This document shows, piece by piece, positions 21,401 through 30,959 of a stretch of 64,000 bases of DNA. Every line of letters starts with the position of its first letter. The first letter of the stretch is position 1. A program made the position numbers and the translations under genes. The stretch comes from Isoetes taiwanensis. Taxonomy: Eukaryota; Streptophyta; Lycopodiopsida; Isoetales; Isoetaceae. Under the pieces are notes generated by a model. The model saw only the letters and a list, made by a program, of their open reading frames with translations. It made no database searches and was not told where the DNA came from. The stretch is taken from the NCBI GenBank assembly GCA_021234155.1, contig JAJEKV010000049.1, positions 2,385,487 to 2,449,486 of the forward strand, read 5' to 3'.

Positions 21401-24400
21401 AAGTAAGGTACGTTCTTCCGAGTCGCTTGATACTTCAGTCTCCTTGACGGTGGCTCCCCTTTGATGTAGAGGTTGACTTTGTTCGTTAGAAGCCTCTCAT
21501 TGCTGGTGGCTTGATGGTGTAGTTGATCACTTGAAATCTTCCATGCCGCTTTTGAAAAGCCTGAAGATGGCGCCGTTGAAAAAGATCTTTCATCTTGAAC
21601 TTTTTGTCTTGGCAGCTAAAGGACGACTCTATATCCGATATTGTTTCTTCGACTCCATCGACGTCTCATACGTCGAGTCCTCTTGTTGCCTGAAGAGTGT
21701 TGAGGATGTTGATTGCTTCACCCCTGCAAATTGTCTGACATCTCTTCCTTTGATTTGTTACGCTATGGGAGGGAAGGAATAACAAGGGAACTATATATGC
21801 AAAGCATATAGCTTACATAATTACAATTACTACTAGAGCTATTAAGTCCCCCTTGTGCCTCCCTTTGAGTTGCACACCTACTCCTTGGTAATGTCATCGG
21901 TGTTCCTCCCGGTGCAATGGTGTTGACGATCTATATCCTCCTATTTGTACGTTAGCTCGTACTCCGGGGTAACTTGTTGATATACTTGGGCCCTCCGATG
22001 TTTGTCGGCTATGGCACAACACGCTTTGCATCACATTCTAACTAAAGGTGTGCTGGTCGTTGATGCTTCGACATTTCAGTCTGCTTCTTGATCCTGTTCT
22101 CGGGCGGTAATTGTTCCCCTCTTCATGATACTTGAAGCTATTTGGAGGCGTCTCTTGAGGCTGTGCGCGCTTCCTTTGGCTATACTCCTCTGGAGTTATT
22201 CTCTTCTGCCGTTGTTCTTTGAATCGTCCATCCTTGGGTTCATCAAGTTGCATGCAAGTCCGCGTGCAAGTTATCGGTTCGCCTCGCCTCACCTAATTGC
22301 TTCTCCATCGAGCTTCCAATCTTCCTTGTTTGATCCCCTCGCTCACACGACTTGGACATTGTCACGTTCCTCAGTGCTATGCCGTCTTCTTGTCTTGAGG
22401 TACCCTCCGGTGGTTTTGATTGTGCCCGTCAGTTTTGATCCTCCTGTTGCCTCTAGGGAGCTCGTGGAAGAAGTCGGTTGCTAGCACTTCTCCAGCTTTC
22501 AGTTCCTGACCTTTGTCCCTCTATGCATGTCGGTCTCTCTGTCAAGTAAAGCTTCATGGCTCTCCTCCCTGCTGGCTATATTGTCGGGATGATGGATCCT
22601 TATATCTGCGCAGCTTGACCCTTGAGTTGAAGAAGTACCTGCCTTAGATATACTCTTGTCGTTGAATAGCCTGGCTATTATCTTGAACTCTTTTTTTTTT
22701 GGCCGAAGGTGCTTCAGTTGCTATCCTTGTTGTTAAGGTATCGAATGCTTCTACCTTGGGCGTTTGACGTGCCACATGTCAGAGATATGATCGGCTTCTT
22801 CTCTTCTAATTACTGGTAGGAGTACCTGACGAGGCCATCACCTAGTTGTTGAAAGCATATCTCCTCGTCGCAGTGCCTTTCGTAAGTGCATCTCCATCTA
22901 ATACACGTGTCATAGTGCATCACCCTATATTACCACAAGGTGGAATTATGGTTGTCGAGATGTTGCCTTCTTAGTTGGCTCGTTGATGTCGGGTCGTTCC
23001 TCCTTTTATTGTTGAGGCCACTCGTGTCATAAGTTCGTCAAGTGTTGCCGCTGCCACAAGAGGTAGTGGTGCGCCCTGACGATGTCCTGGTGTAGCGCTG
23101 ATGATCTTGAGATGACCGGTGTTGTCTCTTATTCTGACATTGGGTGGACGAGCGGTCTTTTACTTGAGGGCACTTCCCGAAGTGTTTGGAGTCGAAGGTT
23201 TGCTTGGGCTCTGGTTGTTTCTCCCTCGTACTCTTGGGCTATAGTTGTGCTTCCTTGCTTCCTCATTTGGTAGTCGAAGTGAAGGAGCTTCCTGATCTAA
23301 GCGCTAAATCCGTAAAACATGACTTTAAACTCATGTTTCTCCACTATATCTGTGAGCACCCGAGATATACAATAGACATATACGCATTTACATTGGGATT
23401 TTAATTCATCCACTTTTTCAAAACAACTACGAAGATCTACTTAAGTGTTTATACTCCTTTAGGGTTTCCCCTCCTCCTATCGCGTTTGATCCTTCGGTTT
23501 TGCTGCATCTTCTTCGTTCTGGTTGACTCTGGGATTCCTTGAGATGCTGCTACTATTGTTGAGCTTCATGTTTGATCCGAGCTCGTCACCCCAAGTTGTG
23601 AAGAGTGTTCGTCGATGTGATCCCTTGAAAATAATGTGTATGTCCGTCGTAAGGAATGCGGTGACCGCTCAACGTCCCTATATGCAGTGTGTCGTTGCAA
23701 GGTTGCCGATGTGCGCCTTTGCGTGATTTGTACCTGCTGGCTAGGTCGTCTCCTCCGTCCTTTGGGTTCTATCCATTCGAGTCTCGCACTCCTTGGCTGA
23801 CGTAGTAAAGTCGTACTTCCTTTGGTTTCTAGGTGTTTTTGGGTCCCGAGCGGAATATTCTCCTCCTTGATCTTGCCCCTAATGCTGATATAGGCCTTCA
23901 AGTTGGAGATGTTCCTTCCCTGATATGCGTCTCCTTCCCCTCATGGTCTACTACTTTTTTGGAACCGATGAAAGTTCTCCTGCTGGTGCAAGGGAGCTGG
24001 AAGCTCGTCCTGGTCAGCCTTAGGTGCTTTGTGGTTGCCTAGCTTGGTTGCTCCTTTTGTTGACGTTGCATTACATTCGCTTGAGCTGCTGGGCTGCAAG
24101 GTCGTGGTTGTCTTCCCTCCGGTTTCTATACGCTCCTGTGTCGCCATGACTTCTCTCCTCGATGAAAGATTATGCCCTCTGACCTTAGCTCGTGATGCCA
24201 ACGTGGCATCGATGTCTAACGTCTTCATGCACCTGTATTTTGCTGCCTTGCATTCTTCCATTTGAAACTCATGTGCGTCGAGTTGGTGAAGGCGTCGAAA
24301 TCCTCTTTCTGATGTGACCTCATGGACATGGTAGCCGGGAGGTTGACATCTAGAAAATTCTTGATGCCGTTGGTTACCAAATATTCTTCCCATTTGATGA

Positions 24401-24600
24401 AGATTGGTGACAGGCCGATGGTGTTCTGTTCTACTCGTTTGTCAGTTGAGGTGTTTGTCGTTGTGCTTCCCTCTCTTGGGTCTGCCTTTTCGGTCTCCTC
24501 TACTTATCTGTCTGTACATCGGCTGGGACCTTGATGTCTTCAAGAAGTTGCGCCTCTAGCTCTTCTGTGGCTCTGGCCCTGTACTTCGAAAGCAACGCTC
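21400..24600 (-). pseudogene. Element B, degenerate gag-like region
   Basis: Minus strand, read from 24600 down: RALLSKYRARATEELEAQLL interrupted by TAG stops, then after a frame change IKWEEYLVTNGIKNFLDVNL to about 24220, then scattered basic frames (24100-23950, 23900-23570) and KVNLYIKGEPPSRRLKYQ near 21450. Position after the leader and the helical charged text fit gag, but no zinc knuckle or protease is seen. Confidence 0.35.
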
Positions 24601-25323
24601 GTATATTCTAGAGTCTAAGGGTCCACTTGAAGGGCTCTCCTACAACATTTTGGGCTCTATAAGCAAGCAAGATGGCTTGAGCAGCATTATTGGAGACATA
24701 TCTATAATCTCCAAGTCTATGGACATTAGGATGTGTGGTATGGCATGAAATGAGGGTTGTTTTGCAAAACCTCCATGATGTTTGAGGCATACTCTAAGGT
24801 CCTAGCAAAGTTGGTTTGGGGAGTCCAATCTCTACACATGGAGTGACTTGGGCAGCTCTAGACTCTAGCTCCTTTCTAGGTATCCTGGCAATAGGGAGTG
24901 TCAATGTGGCGGCTGTATAGGTCAAACTCTATTAGAAGGACACAAAATTAGGTCAAGGTTTATGCCTTTGGCATGAGCAGAGGTGATGTACCAACAGTTG
25001 GACTTGGGTTGCTATGCTGAGGTCTAGATAACTATAATAAAGGGGTGTTCTTGGGCACTTCTATATAGGAGTAAGGCATCAGCTTTGAGCCGAGAGCAAT
25101 ACTTGTGAGGTACTAATGGGGTATGCTTCTATTTACAAACAAACCACAGTTTGGAAAAACAATTCAAGGGTTTGAGCAATTTTGGTCATTTTGAGCTGGG
25201 GTTTGACATTTCTAGCCTAATTTGAGGTTATAAATGGATTCTAGGCTATCTAACGGTCCTATTGCAACAAATTTCAGGCGATTTGGAGCTCTGTAGCTCA
25301 AGTTATGGGGTTTGAAAAATCGG

Positions 25324-26034
25324 ACCCCTCTAAGAGTGCGCGAGGAGGGTGTTAGGTTGGGACCTAAGTGGCCTCTGGCGCACTCTTGGAGGTGTTGGTC
25401 TATCTATGCCTAATGGATGCCAAGAACAAGTTCAAAGACGTGAATTCCTACTTATTTTCCTCTTAACTGCAAGTTTCTTTGCTTATTTACTTCATTTGGA
25501 GCAGGTAAGTGGCCGATCAAGGGCCCAGTTGGCTGGACCCCTCTAAGAGTGCGCGAGAAGGGTGTTAGGTCCGGACCTAACTATGCCCTGGCGCACCCTT
25601 AGAGGTGTTGCCCCTTTCTGTTCTAAACTTTTCTAATTGACACATATTAACATGCGTTTCCCGCTAATTTAAGCATTCTAAGTAAGATTCTACCATTTCT
25701 TTTACACTTTGAGTAAGTTTTGAGCAAATTCCGAGGTCACTTTTAGAGGACCCCTCTAAGCATGCGCGAGGAGGGTGTTAGGTCGTGACCTAACTATGCC
25801 CTGGCGCACCCTTAGAGGTGTTGCTCCAAAATGACTTTTACTTAATGTTTTTCTGTGTTTTAACATACAAATTTAGCTAATTAGAGCTTTTTAAATAGGA
25901 TTTCATCTTTTATTTTACCATTTGGGGCTCCTAAGGCCAAGTTCTAGGGTTCATATGGGGTGACCCCTCTAAGAGTGCGCGAGGAGGGTGTTAGGTCATG
26001 ACCTAACTATGCTCTGGCGCACCCTTAGAGGTGT
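25324..26034 (-). repeat. Element B leader: four hairpin repeats
   Basis: Four copies at 25324-25395, 25537-25609, 25750-25822 and 25962-26034, spaced about 213 bp. Each is a palindrome: ACCCCTCTAAGAGTGCGC ... GTTAGGTC..GACCTAAC ... GGCGCACCCTTAGAGGTGT. They lie between primer site and gag, where packaging and dimerisation signals are expected. Element C has the same arrangement. Confidence 0.75.
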
Positions 26035-26278
26035 CAGCCAAAAAGTGACTAAAATTTATTAGGCTTTTCCTAGGAAACTTTTCTCCTGTCTATTTCATCT
26101 TAAACATGTTCTCTAATTATCCTAATTCTAGATAATTACTAACTCTACCCCGGGAAAGAAAAAATTTCCCACTACTCGAGGTTCGTGCTTGGGCTTTTAT
26201 CTCCAAGACTGAATGTCTAGATTAGTTAGTTCCTATAGGATTACGGTCAGTGCTCGATCCTGGTCTGCCAAGATCAAA

Positions 26279-26290
26279 GCTCTGATACCA
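26279..26290 (-). other. Element B primer binding site
   Basis: TGGTATCAGAGC on the minus strand, one base after the 5' LTR; complementary to the 3' end of initiator tRNA-Met. Confidence 0.85.
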
Positions 26291-26291
26291 T

Positions 26292-27380
26292 TGTGACGGC
26301 CCCAGCTCCTATACGATGCCCCGATCGTATACAAACTGGAGATCATCCCTCAAACCAGCATCTGCTCGCTGACATGAGGCCATCCACCTAACATCAGGCT
26401 CTTGCTGGTGGCCAAGAACCCGACGGGGAAGAATGGACGTGTCATTCATCCCGTCCCCCTCGGGATCGATCTAGCTGCGGAAGCGTAAACACACATGAGC
26501 ACATATCAACAACTAACATACCCACCTCGAAGGGTGGTCCACCATATCATAGTAGCTGCAACAACACATCAGTACATCAACATAACATGGGGAAATCCTA
26601 CCCAGGCTCAGACTCTTGGGGAAAGACTGATGGCTTGGGTCTCCGGATAACAATGCAGACAGAATTCATGGCAAATGGATTTGGCTGGCATAGGAACATG
26701 GTCGTTGGGTAGTCCACTCCATCCGCCCCTCCTGTGCATACTTTGCAGATAGGTTGAAAAGTATTGGAGCTTGACCGTAGCCTGCCGGGTTCATAGCCAA
26801 AGGGCCTACTACTGGGTTGCATCTCCCCAGCTCCCGATGAGGCAGGAGGAGATCAGTCTCCTCCAAAAGGTTCATGCCAATTACAGGCGAGCTAGAGAGC
26901 CACTGCTCGTATACGACTTGAACCCCTAGAAGATGACGCATCACCCAAGAGGTGTCGAGCCCATACCCTGCCCGCACGCAGTGCCAGGGTATTAGGCCTA
27001 GCCCACAATGTTCCCCGGCCGTCGCTACGCATCAGAGGGATCAACTGTGATCAGACAAGCCCTTCCTTTTCAGCCGGTCTAGCTCCGCCACCCACAGCCA
27101 GGCGGGCTCTTATGCACAGGCCGCATTAATTGGGAATTAATGGGCTAAAACTAGGATCATACAACTACTTGGGCTCTGGGTCTCTACCCCCCTTCCCAAT
27201 ACACAAGAGTGGCGCATAGAATGTCAAAACATCATCACAACAGAACTGAAAACCACAAGGTCGTACCCTAGGGTACTACCCTTTACGGTCACCGTGTACA
27301 TGTCGTCTGAGTCGACATGTACTAGTGACATGTCAGTATAATATACGTATTCATATCGTATGTTATGCTGGAACGTCACA
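26292..27380 (-). repeat. Element B 5' LTR with internal deletion
   Basis: Matches the 3' LTR except for a gap of about 475 bp between GAACTGAAAAC (27254) and CACAAGGTCG (the 3' LTR has 18256-18722 there). Confidence 0.85.
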
Positions 27381-27385
27381 CGCAG

Positions 27386-27490
27386 ATTACTTCTTATCAG
27401 CAAGATTCTGTGGCATGCGAAGGGGCAAGCGGCAACAGAAGTCAAGCTGGCTTTGGCGGGGCAAGGTTTCTCTAGGCACTTAGGTCGATT
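27386..27490. repeat. Hairpin H7, second arm
   Basis: ATTACTTCTTATCAGCAAGATTC, the loop half shared with H6, then CTTTGGCGGGGCAAGGTTTC and TCTAGGCAC, which pair with the first arm at 17211-17260 (AGTGAAATCTCATCTCCGTC and neighbours). Confidence 0.55.
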
Positions 27491-27701
27491 GAGGTTATAC
27501 ATGAATGAAACATGGAACAAAGTTACAAATTGTTGAAATGACCAGAACCATCATACATGAAAGAAACATAGAACATGGCAACGAAGTATATAGAAGACAA
27601 AAACTTATAACAAAGAACTTTACTTTTTATTAGATGTGCCGGAATGGTTACAATAGTTTGAAAATCCTCATGTACGGTTACAATAGACTGAAGATACTCA
27701 T

Positions 27702-28499
27702 CACATCCTCTTTCTAGGCAGTACATCTTCATCAGTTTCATCATCCGGGGTTTCGTCCTCTTCTGCCTGCAGGGTTAGGTTCAACCTCCTCTGGCCCTTT
27801 CCCTTACTGCAACGTCCTCGAGATGTGTTTCTTCTGACACGTTGCCTGTTTGTCCGGGTAATTGGCATTGGAGAGTCCGCTGGATCACGTACCGTTAAGT
27901 CCTCAAGCGGATCTCTTGTATTACTTGGACCTGGCCTTTCTGTATCAAAGCGTTGGTCAATCCTCTGTTGCTTAGTCTGTCTTTGCACTATTTCAATTGT
28001 CTTTGCCATTCTTTTCTCGCCCGTACTTAACCCTCCTATCGACCCTAGTCCACCCTCTGGTTGGTACATTGGCGCTGCAGGAGGGGTGGTGTAATTGATC
28101 TCTTTTGCTTGGCACGGTGAAGGTCCTTGACTATCCCTTGGCTGTGCTTTTCTGCTGAAGTTCTTTTTTCGACCCAACACTTCAATTGCATCTTATTGTA
28201 TGTCAGCAGATGCCGTACAAGTTTGCACCCCAATTTTAGAGTCACGTAAAAGATGAGCTCTTATTTCTTGTCGCAGATCCATTTATTGACGTGTACTCAC
28301 AAAACACACATTGCCACTCATTCTGACCAAATTCCTTCACAAATCCCCACTCAGAACCTCTCCTTCGACCACCAGTATTTCGACATACAATTCTTCCACG
28401 TGCTGCTGCAACCCCCGTGGCCCTGCCATGACCTCGCGACGGCCGCGCACCCCTAGGTGATGATGCATCCGGCGCCACGGGATGTAGATGCATGGCCAC
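27702..28499 (-). pseudogene. BED-type zinc-finger protein of the hAT-like element
   Basis: ATG at 28499. Residues 46-85: GSEWGFVKEFGQNEWQCVFC followed by INGSATRNK, then after a one-base shift (about 28255) RAHLLRDSKIGVQTCTAS. This is the BED finger of hAT transposases (aromatic, CxxC, His-x-Cys). A TAA follows ADIQ near 28190. The rest is a disordered tail with an acidic block and the basic end LPRKRM; no DDE catalytic domain follows. The gene starts just inside the right terminus, where hAT transposase genes usually lie. It could be a truncated transposase or a stand-alone DNA-binding regulator. Confidence 0.6.
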
Positions 28500-28592
28500 C
28501 AGCGTCGCCTGATGTAGAAGCGTGACCAGCTGTCATCCCTGCTGCTATCTAAAATTACTGTCTCTGCTCTGCTATTCTAAAGGGTAAAGACT

Positions 28593-28686
28593 CCTTAATC
28601 GTCCGAACTAAAGGCCGACGTCTATATATGCGAAGGAGCAAGCTCGCTATGCATATATTACATCGACGTCCCGTTCGAACGTAAGG
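28593..28686. repeat. Hairpin H8
   Basis: CCTTAATCGTCCGAAC...GACGTCTATATATGCG pairs with CGCTATGCATATATTACATC...GTTCGAACGTAAGG. It lies between the BED-gene ATG and the right terminus, so it may fall in the promoter or 5' leader rather than belong to the array. Confidence 0.45.
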
Positions 28687-28869
28687 AGGGAAGGACAGGA
28701 ACCTATAGGTCTCTAAGGAACAGGGTAGGAACCCAAGGTCGGAAAACTCTGTGAAGGAGTAATCTCACTTCACAATTCCGGCGTCAGGCCCCGGACGCAA
28801 AACCCACACCTCAAAGGCTGACCGTTTCCCAAGGAGTATGTTGACTCGATCTGGTAGTCAATGTTCGAG

Positions 28870-29345
28870 GCAAATTCTAGGGCTAAACACGTTTTTCTTA
28901 TATATAATAATTCACCTGCTCAAAATAGACCAAACAGTGGCGCAAAAACTTTTTTTCCCTTAACAAAATGCCCTAAAATGCTTTGCAAAACTTTGCGTAA
29001 GCGAAAACAACTGTTTCGCTTACGAGAAGATTACTTTGCGTAAGCGAAACTGCTGTTTTCGCTTACGCGAAGTTTAAAAAAATTTGCGTAAGTAAAAACA
29101 ACAGTTCCACTTACGCGCGAAACAGTTGGTTTCGCTTACGCCAAATTTTTTTTGCTTCGCGTAAGCGAAATCAATTGTTTCGCTTACGCGAAAAAGACTT
29201 CGCGTAAGCGAAACTGTTGTTTTCGCTTACGCGAAAATTTCTCGACGCCGGAAATGTTTTTGGACGTATTTTTGACGTATTATACGTCAAATTTGTGCCG
29301 TATCTTTCGAAAAATATGTATTACGTATAAAACGTATACAGTATT
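28870..29345 (+). repeat. Right subterminal repeats of the hAT-like element
   Basis: About ten copies of GCGTAAGCGAAA or its complement between 28990 and 29240, then ACGTATTTTTGACGTATT-type repeats to the terminus, mirroring 7925-8353. Confidence 0.65.
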
Positions 29346-29366
29346 GAACCTATCCCTGGAAACATG
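29346..29366 (+). repeat. Right terminal repeat plus TSD
   Basis: GAACCTATCCCTG (29346-29358) then GAAACATG (29359-29366), the latter matching in reverse complement the 8 bp beside the flipped left terminus. Confidence 0.7.
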
Positions 29367-30950
29367 TGAGTGCATCAAATGGATTTTTTTATTGCCTCTC
29401 TGGTACCGTATACGTAAGAAAAATATAAGGTTTTTATAGTTTGAATGCGGTACGGATATCAGAGGGAGTGTGGTGGCACCAATGTTCGATTCGTATTCAT
29501 ATTGCATTTTTGGTTAGCTTCTACTGTTGGGGATTCTGTCATGGAGTCTTAAATCAAGGTCTATATGTATGAATGCCGAGGCTGTATCTTTTGTTTCCTT
29601 TCGTTAACTTATAAAATATCACTTATGAAATTACTTACGTTGATTTGGATTTTGGACGAAATGCAACAGGTTCTAAGAATGAAATGAATTGATCAGGAAT
29701 TCTAAGGTTGGGCTCTCAAGATGAAATGGGGACAAAATGCATTAATCAGGAATGTTAAGGTTTGCCATATCGTTGCTTTGTTTGATTTCGAAGGTTTGCT
29801 TTCTTTGATTTTACATTGCTTGTTGATGTATACACATAATCACTATGGCAAATGGAGATCAGCAACCAGAATATGCCTCTTCTTGGCCCTGTCTATTAGC
29901 CCTGTCTTGATTTTTACTGTGAAGAATCACTTTCTTACTTCAGATTTGCAGTATATAAGGGACCAAATTCGTGGTCCAGAGTTTCTGTGTTGAATTAAAG
30001 AGGGGCTACGCCCCCTTGAGCAGTTTATATAGGCTTGCTTTTAGCACTGTTAGGAGTTAGAAAGCAAAAGCACCGTTTTCTTATTTACGTCACTGCTTTT
30101 CTGCCAATTTTTTTTAACTTCTGCCACATTTTGAAGAATCTTGTCTGATGCTTGGCCAAGTTTTGGATTCCTGATATATTCGGATTTGGCATGAGATATT
30201 GGCCAAGGCAGGTGGCTCTGTGACTTTGTCTTGAATTAAAAAGAGAAAGCCATAGATTGGTGGTTCAGAGTTATTTTTCTCGTGAAGCTTCAGCATTCAG
30301 ATTCAGAGCATTTGGCCTGCTTTAAGAATCTAATATTCAGAGCCAGCACTTTAAGGCCTCTGGAGCATTTTAATTTTATTTATTAAAGCCTGTTACGCGC
30401 ACCCAAGTCATAGGTCTACTCTGCTTTGACAAGTGATCACTGTAAATTTTTCCTTGCAAAGGTCACATCCAGTCTATCACAGGCCAATCAAGTCATCTCT
30501 GCTTTTGCCAAATTGTCCAAGATCTGCTGAAGAAGTAGCAGATTTATGAGATACCAAGATGCTTATGATTCTAATGGATCCTTACCATCAGAATGCGCAT
30601 GAAAATAGGAAGATTGAACGCACTTGGTTCACATATGATTTGACAGATAACAAGTCATTGCTCTTGAGTCAATCATTGCACTTGCTTGTTTAACATACGA
30701 TCCAGCCACAATTAGGTATACATTAGACGAGAATGATCGATTGCAGTTTGAAAAATTTGTGAATGATGAGTTGAAAGTTATCTTTTCAATTGTGATGCGT
30801 ACAATAATCTTTTCAATAAAGATGATGCGTACAATTTGTATTGTGATTATACTGTAGTAAATTTGACTTTTGGATACTCACCTTTGGTCTTTCTTTGTTT
30901 TGGTGACAGAGCATAAGGGAAAAGGAAGACTTCTTTGAGAAGTTGTTTTA
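29367..30950. other. Intergenic, nothing recognised
   Basis: AT-rich sequence with random short frames. No repeat boundary or exon could be supported. Confidence 0.4.
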
Positions 30951-30959
30951 GTTGCTTCA

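Larger units (their letters stand above)
17288..27380 (-). mobile_element. Gypsy-family LTR element B, 10,093 bp
   Basis: Complete-ended insertion: LTRs 17288-18851 (3') and 26292-27380 (5'), both TGTGACG...CGTCACA; perfect 5-bp TSD CGCAG at 17283-17287 and 27381-27385; primer site and polypurine tract at the expected places. The 7.4-kb interior shows only gag-like scraps and a possible chromodomain remnant near 20400-20550 (minus), and no reverse transcriptase, so it is a non-autonomous or gutted relative of element A. Confidence 0.85.
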
